This document shows, piece by piece, positions 1 through 9,666 of a stretch of 56,378 nucleotides of DNA (position 1 is its first letter; every line of letters begins with the position of its first letter). The notes below the pieces were generated by a model. It saw only the letters and a program-made list of their open reading frames with translations. It had not been told where the DNA came from and made no database searches. The stretch comes from Streptomyces huiliensis (GTDB taxonomy: Bacteria; Actinomycetota; Actinomycetes; Streptomycetales; Streptomycetaceae): assembly GCF_020037025.1 (NCBI RefSeq), contig NZ_JAIQLH010000081.1, positions 1-56,378 on the forward strand, written 5' to 3'. The position numbers and the translations under genes were made by a program.

Positions 1-1
1 C

Positions 2-1159
2 GGCGGATCCGGCGACCGCGCCGGCGACCGCGCCTCGCGCCGCGTCCCGCGTCCGCCGCTGGCCGTGCCGCACGTGCCGCCGGGCACCGACGCGGAGCGG
101 GCCGTGGCGGCCGAGTGGGAGGCCGTGCTCGGCGTCGACGGCATCGGGCTCGACGACAACTTCTTCGACCTCGGCGGCGATTCGATGCGCGCCGTGCTGC
201 TCGGCGGGCGCCTGCGCACCGCGGGCGTGCTCGACGTGCCGGCCGCGGCCCTGCTCGCCACGCCGACGATCGCCGGGCTGCTCGACCGCGCCGGGCGCGG
301 CGGGGCCGTCGGGCAGGAGGCGTTCGCCCCGATGCTGCCGATGCGGGCCGCGGGGGACCTGCCGCCGCTGTTCTGCGTGCACCCGGTCAGCGGCGTCGCC
401 TGGCGCTACACGGGGTTGCTGCCGCACCTCGACCCGCGCCGCCCGGTGTACGGCCTCCAGGCCCTGGGCCTGGACGGCGCCCTCCCCGCCGCCGATCGCG
501 CCGAGGACGTGATCCGGGACGGCCTGGAACGGATCCGGGCCGTCCAGCCCCACGGCCCCTACCACCTGCTGGGCTGGTCGTTCGGCGGTGCCGTCGCCCA
601 CCGCCTGGCCGCCGCCCTGGAGGCCGCGGGCGAGGAGGTCGCGTTGCTGACCATGCTCGACACGCCGCAGCCGGACGCGGCGGCGCTGGAGGGCGAGGCG
701 GTCGAGGCGCAGGCCGCCGCCCTCGTCCTGCGGCTGGCCGGCCTGACCATGCCCGCGCCGGCCACGGTCGACGCGTCGCTCGCGCTGCTCGACTCCTCCC
801 GCCGGGACCCCGAGGCGGTGCCCGGCACGCTCACGCGTGAGGAGGCGATCACCGTGGCGAAGGTGGTCCGCAACAACCTGCGGATCGCCCCCGATCTGGT
901 TCCGGAACGGCTGCGCGCCGACGTCCTCTTCATCAGCGCCACCGAGGTGGCCGACGACGAACCGGAGGTCGCGGGCGGCATCGCCGACCGGGCCGCGTCC
1001 TGGCGCCCGTTCACCACCGGCGTCTTCGAGGAGGTCCCCCTCGCCTGCTCCCACTACGCCCTGACCGACCCCGGCCCGATCGAGGTCATCGCGAAGGCGG
1101 TCGAGGCACGTCTCGCCGGAGCCGGCGGAGGGGAACGGGCGGAGGTGGCGGCCGGATGA
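2..1159 (+). CDS. NRPS C-terminal end: carrier protein plus type I thioesterase (5' end outside window)
   Basis: The frame is open from the left edge, so this is the 3' end of a larger NRPS gene. Counting from the GTG at 65, residues about 8-75 form a peptidyl carrier domain whose LGGDS motif puts the phosphopantetheine serine at residue 40. A short linker leads to an alpha/beta-hydrolase thioesterase (about 90-350) with GWSFGG (nucleophile Ser172), a probable Asp199 in LLTMLDT and His330 in CSHYALTD. Such a terminal domain releases the finished peptide by hydrolysis or cyclisation. It is cytoplasmic and the last module of its assembly line. The residues just before the carrier domain fit the end of an adenylation domain, but that domain is not visible. 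A strong hairpin follows the stop. The domain call is secure; the product is unknown. Confidence 0.93.
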   Translation, partial: GGSGDRAGDRASRRVPRPPLAVPHVPPGTDAERAVAAEWEAVLGVDGIGLDDNFFDLGGDSMRAVLLGGRLRTAGVLDVPAAALLATPTIAGLLDRAGRGGAVGQEAFAPMLPMRAAGDLPPLFCVHPVSGVAWRYTGLLPHLDPRRPVYGLQALGLDGALPAADRAEDVIRDGLERIRAVQPHGPYHLLGWSFGGAVAHRLAAALEAAGEEVALLTMLDTPQPDAAALEGEAVEAQAAALVLRLAGLTMPAPATVDASLALLDSSRRDPEAVPGTLTREEAITVAKVVRNNLRIAPDLVPERLRADVLFISATEVADDEPEVAGGIADRAASWRPFTTGVFEEVPLACSHYALTDPGPIEVIAKAVEARLAGAGGGERAEVAAG

Positions 1160-1193
1160 CCGGCCCGGCCTCCGGTGGACCTCCCCGGAGGCG

Positions 1194-1228
1194 GGACCCG
1201 GCCGGGCGCCCGGCCGCCGGCCGGGTCC
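1194..1228. terminator. GC-rich hairpin after the NRPS gene
   Basis: Perfect 12-bp arms (GGACCCGGCCGG at 1194-1205 and its complement at 1217-1228) around an 11-nt loop, 35 bp after the NRPS stop. It probably terminates or attenuates transcription before the next gene. No T-run follows, as is usual in Streptomyces. Confidence 0.55.
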
Positions 1229-1372
1229 GGCGCTCCGGCGCCGTGGCCGTTCCCCCGTCGATCCCCCTGATCCACTGCGCGGCAGTCACCGGCTGACGCG
1301 CGACACCGCGCACTTTCCGGCGGACCCTCCCCCGATGGCGGGCCCGCCCGAACGACCCGAGGAGCACAACCG

Positions 1373-2674
1373 ATGCCCGACTCCCTCCGTCCCCTCTGCC
1401 CACTTGAGGAGCTGCACGTCGGCGACCGCAGCCGGGCGGTGGTCACCGTCGAGGTCGAGGGCGGCCTCGACCTCGACGTGCTGGCCGCGGCCTGGTCGCG
1501 GACGCTCGACGCGCATCCGACGGCGGACAGCCGGATCGTGCCGCACGGCGGCGGGTTCGCCCTCGAACGGCTGGGGGCGGCCGACCGGCCGGGTCTGGCC
1601 GAACCGGCGCCCGGGGAGGACGTGATGACGGAGATCGCCACGTCCCCCTTGCCCGTCGGCGGCCCGGTCGCGCGGCTGTCGACGGCCGCGCGGGGCTCGG
1701 ACACGGTCGTGGGGCTCGTCGTGGACCACGTGGTGACCGACGGCACCAGCGCCCTCACCCTCCACACGGAGCTCTGGCGGCACTACGCCGCGGTGCTGGC
1801 CGGCGAACCGGCCCGCCCGGCGGCGGCCGCGTGGCCGGCCACGGTGTCGGAGCGGCTGCCGGCCGTGTCCGGGGACGCCGTGGCGGCGCTGCTCGCCGAG
1901 CGCCTGGAACAGGCGCGCGACCGTCCCCTGGCGCAGTTGCCGTACGTCGAGGCGGGCGGGGACGGCGCGCCGTCGGCCGGGCGGCAGCCGGTGCACAACG
2001 TCCGCGTCGCCCTGTCCGCCGACAGGACCGGCGAACTCGCGGCGGGTGCACGGACGTTGGGCACCTCGGTGCACGGCGTGACCGCCGCGGCGCTACTCCT
2101 GGCGATACGGGAGGAGCTCGGCGGTTCCGGTACCGCCGCCCTCGGCTGCTTCTCGCCCGTGGACCTGCGCTCCCGGGTCGAGCCCCCGGCGGCGGCCGGC
2201 GTGATGCTGCCGCTGGTCTCCGGGTTCCCGGACGTGGTGGACGTCGCGCCGGGCGAGGGCCCGGAGCACGTGGGTCCGCTGGCGCGCCGGGTCACCGAGG
2301 GGCTGCGCGGTGCCCTGGCCGGCGACGGCTGGGCCGTGGAGACCGCCCTGCTCGCCCGCCTCGTCGACCACCCGGAGCTGCTGGCCACCACGGTGATCGT
2401 GTCGAACATGGGCCGGATCGCCGGGCCGGTGTCCCCGCCCGGGCTGCGGCTGCGCGACACCCGGCTGACGGCCGGGCGCGAGGACTACGGCCCCGGGTTC
2501 GGGCAGGGTCCGCTCTTCGCCTGTGTCAGCACCGTGGACGGCGCGTTCTCGCTGGAGATCCCGTACACCCCCGTCTGCTCCCCGCCCGCCCAGATCGAGC
2601 GGGTGCGGGCGCGGACGCTGGCGACGCTGGAGCGGATCGCGGACGCCGGGGCGCGGGCCGCGCTGTCCGTCTGA
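1373..2674 (+). CDS. Stand-alone condensation-domain / PapA-like acyltransferase
   Basis: A 433-residue protein with the condensation-domain fold. The active-site motif HHxxxDG appears as DHVVTDG (catalytic His119, Asp123, Gly124), with Asp in place of the first His, and a degenerate DFGWG-like element (GFGQG) lies near residues 374-378. The length fits single-domain C enzymes and PapA5-type acyltransferases. These transfer an acyl or peptidyl group from a carrier protein to an amine or alcohol. The start is supported by GAGGAG about 8 nt before the ATG. It lies downstream of the NRPS end and 43 bp before the SDR gene, probably in one transcript with it. An inferred role is adding a side-chain acyl group or offloading the peptide. 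The substrate cannot be read from sequence. Confidence 0.78.
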   Translation: MPDSLRPLCPLEELHVGDRSRAVVTVEVEGGLDLDVLAAAWSRTLDAHPTADSRIVPHGGGFALERLGAADRPGLAEPAPGEDVMTEIATSPLPVGGPVARLSTAARGSDTVVGLVVDHVVTDGTSALTLHTELWRHYAAVLAGEPARPAAAAWPATVSERLPAVSGDAVAALLAERLEQARDRPLAQLPYVEAGGDGAPSAGRQPVHNVRVALSADRTGELAAGARTLGTSVHGVTAAALLLAIREELGGSGTAALGCFSPVDLRSRVEPPAAAGVMLPLVSGFPDVVDVAPGEGPEHVGPLARRVTEGLRGALAGDGWAVETALLARLVDHPELLATTVIVSNMGRIAGPVSPPGLRLRDTRLTAGREDYGPGFGQGPLFACVSTVDGAFSLEIPYTPVCSPPAQIERVRARTLATLERIADAGARAALSV

Positions 2675-2717
2675 CTCCCTTGCCTGATCCGACCACCACC
2701 CACTCCCGGAGGAACCC

Positions 2718-3494
2718 ATGTCAGATCCGACCGACCGCATCGCCCTGGTGACCGGGGCCGGTCGCGGCATCGGCCGTGCCGTCGCCGTCCGCCTCGCCGC
2801 GGAGGGCGCGCTGGTCGCCGTCCACTACGGGCGGGACGACGAGGCCGCGCAGTCGACGGTGCGGGAGATCCGCGACGCCGGCGGGTCGGCCTTCGCGGTC
2901 CGCGCGGAGTTCGGCGCGCTCGGCGCCCTCGACGAGCTGTGGCGCCGCTACGACGAGGGCGTCGCCGCCGTCCGCGGCGGTTCGGGGCCGGCGCCGGTGG
3001 ACATCCTGGTCAACAACGCCGGGATCACCGTCCCGCGCGGTGTGCGGGACCTCGAAGAGGCCGACTGGGACCGGCTGTTCGCGGTCAACGCCAAGGCCCC
3101 GTTCTTCCTGGTGCAGGGCGCGCTGCCGCGGCTGCGCGACGGGGGCCGGATCGTCAACGTCACCACCGCCGCGACCCGGGTGGCGATGCCGGTGATCGCC
3201 GCGTACACCATGACCAAGGCGGCGCTGGAGACCTTCACCGTCGACCTCGCCCTGGAGCTGGGGCCGCGCGGCATCACCGTCAACGCGGTCGCCCCGGGGT
3301 ACACCGACACCGACATCAACCCGGACATGAAGGTGCCCGCCCAGCGCGAGGCCATGGCCGCCACCACCGCCCTGCGCCGGGTCGGTACGCCCGGCGAGGT
3401 CGCCGACGTCGTCGCCTACCTGGCGGGACCGGGCGGCCGCTGGGTCACCGGGCAGCGCATCGAGGCGGCGGGGGGCGTCCGGCTCGGACTCTAG
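2718..3494 (+). CDS. Short-chain dehydrogenase/reductase (classical SDR)
   Basis: 258 residues, the normal SDR length. The cofactor motif TGAGRGIG is at 12-19, NNAG at 99-102, the structural Asn at about 124 (VNAKA) and the YxxxK pair at Tyr163/Lys167. The position of the catalytic serine, 13 residues before the tyrosine, holds Thr150 in the local sequence NVTTAATR, which is uncommon but known to work in some SDRs. The C-terminal FabG-like pattern suggests NADPH-dependent 3-oxoacyl or keto reduction. GGAGG lies 8 nt before the ATG. The gene follows the condensation-like gene closely and is probably a tailoring enzyme of the NRPS cluster. The substrate is unknown. Confidence 0.88.
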   Translation: MSDPTDRIALVTGAGRGIGRAVAVRLAAEGALVAVHYGRDDEAAQSTVREIRDAGGSAFAVRAEFGALGALDELWRRYDEGVAAVRGGSGPAPVDILVNNAGITVPRGVRDLEEADWDRLFAVNAKAPFFLVQGALPRLRDGGRIVNVTTAATRVAMPVIAAYTMTKAALETFTVDLALELGPRGITVNAVAPGYTDTDINPDMKVPAQREAMAATTALRRVGTPGEVADVVAYLAGPGGRWVTGQRIEAAGGVRLGL

Positions 3495-3578
3495 GCGGGA
3501 GGGCGGTGCCCGGCCCGGAGTGGCGGCCGGTCGGAAATCCACTGGCCGCCGCTTGTCGTCGGCGGTCATACTGCCGCG

Positions 3579-4109
3579 ATGGACCCGGTGACTCTTCGGA
3601 CCGACCGTCTGGTGCTGCGGGCCTTCACGCCTGCCGACGTGGACGCGGTGTACGAGGCCTGCCAGGACGAGGACATCCAGTTGTACACCCCGGTGCCGGT
3701 GCCGTACCGGCGCGCGGACGCGGAGGAGCTCGTCGGCGAGAAGCTGCCCGCCCAGTGGGCCGCGGACAAGGACTACACCTTCGGCGCGTTCCGCGAGGAC
3801 ACCGGCGCCCTGGTCGGCTCGTACTGCCTGACCCGCGTCAGCCGCGGCGTCTGGGAGCTCGGCTACTGGGCGGTCAAGGAGCAGCGCGGACACGGGTACT
3901 CGGTGGAGGCCGCCCGGGCCCTGTGCGACTGGGGGTGGGCCACGCTCGACGTGCACCGCATCGAGTGGTGGGCCATGGTCGGGAACACCGGCTCGCGTGC
4001 CGTCGCCGAGAGACTCGGCTTCACCGTCGAGGGCACACTGCGCAAGCGCGGCATCGCCAACGACGGTGTACCGCACGACTGGTGGGTGGGCGGGCTGCTG
4101 CGGCCCTGA
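3579..4109 (+). CDS. GNAT acetyltransferase, RimJ/RimL type
   Basis: 176 residues with a typical opening strand (TDRLVLRAF, 8-16), the acetyl-CoA binding QRGHGYS segment at 102-108, and the NTGSRAVAERLGF signature at 136-148 that marks RimJ/RimL-type N-acetyltransferases. These move acetyl from acetyl-CoA to a protein N-terminus or a small amine, and several give self-protection in antibiotic clusters. It ends 12 bp from the convergent thioesterase gene. A clear Shine-Dalgarno sequence is lacking. Its place inside the cluster makes tailoring or resistance possible, but it could be an unrelated gene. Confidence 0.82.
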   Translation: MDPVTLRTDRLVLRAFTPADVDAVYEACQDEDIQLYTPVPVPYRRADAEELVGEKLPAQWAADKDYTFGAFREDTGALVGSYCLTRVSRGVWELGYWAVKEQRGHGYSVEAARALCDWGWATLDVHRIEWWAMVGNTGSRAVAERLGFTVEGTLRKRGIANDGVPHDWWVGGLLRP

Positions 4110-4121
4110 TGGGCCGGTCCC

Positions 4122-4895
4122 CTAATCCCCTGCGACTTCCCGCAGCAGGCCGTCCAACACCGCGGCGACCTCCGACGGGTGGTCGCGGAAGAAGAAGTGG
4201 CCTCCCTCGAAGACCGTGAAGCGGAATCCTCCGCCGGCCTCGTCGCACCATCGCCGCACGTGCTCCACCGGCACCCGGGGGTCGTCCCGTCCGGCGAGTG
4301 CCGTGACCGGTGTGCGCAGCGGGGTCCGGCGCGGTGGCCGGTAGGTCTCGGCGGCCCGCATGTCGGCGCGGATGACCGGCAGGACGTAGTCGCACAGTTC
4401 CTCGTCGGCGAGCACCTCCGGTGCGACGCCGCCCATCGCCCGCAGCGTGCGGAGGAATTCCGCGCGGGGCTGGTCGTGGCACGGGGCGTGGACGCCGAGT
4501 GCCGGGGCCGGCGCCCCGGAGACGCACAGCGCGGCGGGCAGCGGCCGGCCGGCGTCCGCGAGGCGGTGGACCGCCTCGTACGCGACGCGCGCGCCGAGCG
4601 AGTGGCCGTAGAACACGAACGGGCGGTCGACCGCTTCGACGACGCCCGGGAGGAGCAGGTCGGCCATCGCCCCGACGTCGGTGAGGGCGGGCTGCCGCCG
4701 CGCGCTCTCGCGGCCGGGCAGGCGCGCGGTCACGGGGGTCACCCAGGGGGGCAGCGGTTCCAGCAGTTCGGCGTAGGCGCGGCTGCCGCCTCCCCCGTAG
4801 GGGAAGCAGAACAGCGTCACCGATCCCGGGGCGGTCCCGGGCCGGTGCCGCACCCAGGGTCCCGAGGCGGTGCGGGGCGGGCGCGTCCGGTTCAC
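4122..4895 (-). CDS. Type II (editing) thioesterase of the NRPS cluster
   Basis: About 257 residues of the TEII/RifR/GrsT alpha/beta-hydrolase family. FPYGGGGS lies at 31-38, the nucleophile elbow GHSLGA places Ser at 99, and the Asp (AGRDDP, about 203) and His (EGGHFFF, about 232) complete the triad. Such enzymes free stalled or wrongly loaded acyl groups from carrier proteins. The start is the GTG at 4895, whose GTGA overlaps the P450 stop by 4 bp, so the two are translationally coupled. The same reading frame continues far upstream, but that stretch is antisense to other genes and does not look like protein. Confidence 0.92.
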   Translation of the reverse strand: MNRTRPPRTASGPWVRHRPGTAPGSVTLFCFPYGGGGSRAYAELLEPLPPWVTPVTARLPGRESARRQPALTDVGAMADLLLPGVVEAVDRPFVFYGHSLGARVAYEAVHRLADAGRPLPAALCVSGAPAPALGVHAPCHDQPRAEFLRTLRAMGGVAPEVLADEELCDYVLPVIRADMRAAETYRPPRRTPLRTPVTALAGRDDPRVPVEHVRRWCDEAGGGFRFTVFEGGHFFFRDHPSEVAAVLDGLLREVAGD

Positions 4896-6139
4896 GCGGC
4901 GCGCGGGGTGAAGCGGACGGGGAGCGCCTTCAGGCCGCGCATGATGAACCCGGAGTGGCGCGCCAGCGGTTCGGCGCCCTCGTCCGGGCGCAGGTCGTCC
5001 AGGCCGCACAGCAGGGCCCGCAGGGCGACCTCGCCCTTCACGCGGGCCATCACGGCCCCGAGGCAGTAGTGCAGCCCGTGCCCGAACGCGAGCTGTCCGC
5101 GCACCTCGCGGTGGATGTCGAAGACGTCGGGGTCCTCGAACTGCCCGGGGTCGCGGGAGGCGCTCGCGAGGGAGACGAGCACGACCCCGCCCTTCTCCAC
5201 GCGCATCCCGCCGACGTCGAGCGGTTCCAGGGCGTACCGCGGGGTGGCGGTCTCCACCGGCGGGTCGAAGCGGAGGATCTCCTCGACGGCGCCCGGGATG
5301 AGCTCCGGGTTCTCCCGCAGTTCCGCCATGGCGGCGGGGTTGTCCAGCAGGGCGAGCATGCCGTTGCCGATGAGGTTGACGGTGGTGTCCTGGGCGCCGT
5401 ACATGAGCTGGAAGGCCATGGAGACCAGTTCGTCGTCGGAGAGCCGATCGCTGCCGTCCCGGATCCCGACCAATGCGGAGAGCAGGTACTCGTCGGGCTC
5501 CGCCCGCTTGCGCTCGACCAACTCGGCGAGTTCGGCGGTGAGTTCGGCGAAGACGGCGGGCATCCGGTGGACGTCCTCGGGTTCGGCCAGGCAGAGCAGC
5601 CGCAGGTACTCCTCGAACCGGGTGCGGTGTTCGGCGGGGACGCCGAGCAGATCGCAGATGATCATGGCGGGGAGCGGGAACGCGAACTCGCGGATGAGGT
5701 CGACGCGGCCCCGGCCGGCGAACCGTGCGACGAGTTCGTCGGCGACCTCGGCGATGCGCGGCCGCATCGCCTCCATCGAGCGCGCCGTGAACGCCCGGGA
5801 CACCAGGCGGCGGAGGCGCTCGTGGTCGGGCGGATCGCTCATCAGCAGCATCCGGTTGACCAGGGCGTCGGGGTCGTCCGGTATGAGCTCCAGGGAGCGC
5901 CACGCCCGCTCGGCGTTGACGGTCATCTTGGAGAACCGGCCGTCCGCGAGCACGGACTTGGCCAGTTCGTAGCCGGTCACCAGCCACACGTCCGCGCCCA
6001 GGGTCATCCGTACGCGGTGGATCGGCGCCGCCTCGCGCAGCTTGCGGTACCACGGGTACGGATCGGTCTTGAAGCCCTGGTCGAACACCTCGAAGGCCGG
6101 CAGGCGGCCCTCGTGCGCCGAAGCCTCGTCGACGGTCAT
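4892..6139 (-). CDS. Cytochrome P450 (CYP105/107-like bacterial class I)
   Basis: 415 residues from the ATG at 6139, which has AGGGGAG about 8 nt upstream; a longer frame to 6292 exists but its first 51 residues are not P450-like. The I-helix oxygen motif reads YGAQDTT (247-253), ExxR is Glu287/Arg290, and the heme loop FGHGLHYCLG (352-361) gives Cys359 as the thiolate ligand. It is soluble and needs an external ferredoxin; none is adjacent, the nearest being at 48.6-48.9 kb. It probably hydroxylates or couples the NRPS product or a carrier-bound amino acid. It overlaps the TEII gene and diverges from the aryl ligase gene across a PimM-like box. Confidence 0.95.
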   Translation of the reverse strand: MTVDEASAHEGRLPAFEVFDQGFKTDPYPWYRKLREAAPIHRVRMTLGADVWLVTGYELAKSVLADGRFSKMTVNAERAWRSLELIPDDPDALVNRMLLMSDPPDHERLRRLVSRAFTARSMEAMRPRIAEVADELVARFAGRGRVDLIREFAFPLPAMIICDLLGVPAEHRTRFEEYLRLLCLAEPEDVHRMPAVFAELTAELAELVERKRAEPDEYLLSALVGIRDGSDRLSDDELVSMAFQLMYGAQDTTVNLIGNGMLALLDNPAAMAELRENPELIPGAVEEILRFDPPVETATPRYALEPLDVGGMRVEKGGVVLVSLASASRDPGQFEDPDVFDIHREVRGQLAFGHGLHYCLGAVMARVKGEVALRALLCGLDDLRPDEGAEPLARHSGFIMRGLKALPVRFTPRAA

Positions 6140-6213
6140 GACGGGTGCTCCCCTCTGTCCGGTGCGTCCGGCCCGTCCGGCCCGACCGGGACGTGAGGCT
6201 AGCCGCGGAAGGA

Positions 6214-6229
6214 CTAAGGAATTCCTCAG
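6214..6229. promoter_or_regulatory. PimM-type (PAS-LuxR) operator candidate
   Basis: CTAAGGAATTCCTCAG, a 16-bp near-perfect palindrome in the 151-bp gap between the P450 and aryl-ligase genes. The known PimM-family site is CTVGGGAWWTCCCBAG; this copy differs only at the symmetric positions 4 (G to A) and 13 (C to T). The cluster encodes its own PAS-LuxR protein at 13.2-13.9 kb, so it is the likely ligand. Confidence 0.6.
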
Positions 6230-6290
6230 AGCTCCGTTGATAGACCGTTCTCCGATGCCAGCCGTCACAGAACGAAGGTGAACCCCTGCC

Positions 6291-7954
<1,664 letters not shown>

Positions 7955-7958
<4 letters not shown>

Positions 7959-9208
7959 GCCGGGCGACGGCGGACCGCGCCGGCGGCGTCCACCCGCACC
8001 GGGGCAGCCTGCTCGGCGAGGCCGAAGTGCGGGCCGTGGCCGAGGTGCTGCGCGCGGACGCGCCCCTGTCGATGGGGCCGGTGCGCGAGGAGTTCGAGCG
8101 GGCCTTCGCCCGGCACGTCGGCGCCGCGCACGCCCTGACGGTCACCAGCGGGACGGTCGCGCTGGAGATCGCGATCCGGCTGCTCGACCTGCGGGCCGGG
8201 GACGAGGTCGTCGTGACGCCCCAGACGTACCACGCCACCGCGCAGCCGCTGCTCGCGACCGAGGCGACCGTGCGGTTCTGCGACGTGGAGCCGGGCAGCC
8301 TCAACATGGACCCGGACGCGCTGGAGACCCTGGTCAACGAGCGCACGAAGGCCGTCATCCTCGTCCACTACGGCGGCAACCCCGCCGACATGGACCGGAT
8401 CACCGCCATCGCGCACGCGCACGGCGCCCTCGTGGTGGAGGACTGCGCGCACGCGATCGGCGCCGAGTACCGGGGCCGCCGCCCCGGCGCGCTCGGCGAC
8501 CTGTCCTGCTTCAGCTTCCAGGCGTCGAAGAACATCACCACCCTCGGCGAGGGCGGCATGGTGTGCACCCCGTCGCCCGAACTGGCCCGCAGGATCGACC
8601 GGATCCGGTCGAACGCGGTGGACGGCACCTTCACCCCGTCCGCGCACCGCCGGCCCCCCGCGGCGCTGCCGTGGATGGCGTACGCCGACTACGCCTACCG
8701 GGAGGACTGCACGGGGCTGCGGGGCAGCGGGACCAACGCCGCGCTCTCCGAGGCCGCCTGCGCGGTGGGCCTGGTGCAGCTGGGGCGCCTCCCGGAGTTC
8801 GTCGCCCGCCGGCGGGCGATCGCCGCCGAACTCGACGCGGTGTGCCGCCGCTTCGACGTGCTGCCGCTGACCGCCGCGCCCGACGCCGTGCACCCGTACC
8901 ACCTCTACACCGCGCTCGTCCCCGGCGACGGGCGGCGCGACCGCGTGCTGGACGCCCTGCAACGCTCCGGTACCCCCGCCCAGTTGCGCTACCACCCGGT
9001 GCACCTGCTGCCCGAGTGGCGGCTGCGCGGGCACGGCGAGGGCGAGTGCCCGGTCGCGGAACGCCTGTGGTTCGGCGAGCACCTCAACCTGCCCTGCCAC
9101 CCCGCCATGTCCGACCGCCAGGTCGAGACCCTCGGCGCCAACCTGGCCGCCGCGCTGAGCGGCCGGGACGCGCCCGCCCGACGAGAGAAGGAACCCTCGT
9201 GCCCCTGA
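7955..9208 (+). CDS. DegT/DnrJ/EryC1-type PLP enzyme
   Basis: 417 residues, fold type I aminotransferase of the DegT/StrS family. The PLP lysine is Lys192 in FSFQASKNITTLGEGG and the ring-stacking/PLP Asp is Asp163 in VEDCAHAIGA. Family members mostly aminate nucleotide sugars, but the group also includes AHBA synthase and cyclitol aminotransferases. No sugar gene is nearby, and coupling to an aryl ligase (4-bp overlap upstream) and a tautomerase (10-bp overlap downstream) argues for a role in making the aryl or amino precursor. The GTG start is set by the GTGA overlap. The substrate is unresolved. Confidence 0.85.
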
Positions 9209-9381
9209 TCCAGGTCAGCCTCTACGAAGACCGCCTCACGCCCGAGACCCGCCGCGCCCTGATCGGGGAGCTCACCGAGGCGGCGGTCCGCGCCCTCGGC
9301 CCCGAGTGCCGCGACGTGACGTGGGTGACGCTCCAGGGCATCCCCCGCGACCAGTGGGGCATCGGCGGAACGCCCGGCTGA
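9199..9381 (+). CDS. 4-oxalocrotonate tautomerase-like small enzyme
   Basis: 60 residues, matching 4-OT monomers (about 62). After removal of the initiator residue the chain begins PLIQVSLYEDR, giving the catalytic N-terminal Pro1 that marks the tautomerase superfamily. The family forms hexamers that move protons between enol and keto forms or catalyse related Pro-dependent chemistry. AGAAGGA lies before the GTG. It overlaps the DegT gene by 10 bp, so the aryl ligase, DegT and tautomerase genes form one translationally linked unit. It may isomerise an aromatic or dienol intermediate. Confidence 0.85.
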   Translation: MPLIQVSLYEDRLTPETRRALIGELTEAAVRALGPECRDVTWVTLQGIPRDQWGIGGTPG

Positions 9382-9666
9382 GCGCGGCCCGGACCGCGCA
9401 CGGGCCGCTTCCGGCCGGAACCCCGGCCGGTGCCGTCGACCTCCGACCGCCGCCGCGCCACCCTTCCGGCCGGCGGCGGGCATCCTCCCGCCGCGCCCGT
9501 TCGCGGTGCCGCACCACCCACCCCACCCGCCTCGCCGGCGACGGGAGCCTCCCGTACCGCCGGCCCGTACCCACCCGCCTCCGCGACCGCGGACCGGCGT
9601 GCCGCGGGCTGCCCGGCAAGGACGCAGCGCACGCGGTCGATCGCTCACCGACCGAAGGGGACCGAC
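9382..9666. other. Intergenic leader before the ammonia-lyase gene
   Basis: 285 bp without a convincing gene. A perfect 12-bp palindrome TTCCGGCCGGAA at 9409-9420 lies 28 bp after the tautomerase stop, and GAAGGGGA at about 9655-9662 is the ribosome site of the next gene. No clear promoter motif was found. Confidence 0.4.

Noticed and set aside
9409..9420. TTCCGGCCGGAA as a regulatory site
   Set aside because: A 12-bp GC palindrome is common by chance at this GC content and no partner site was seen.
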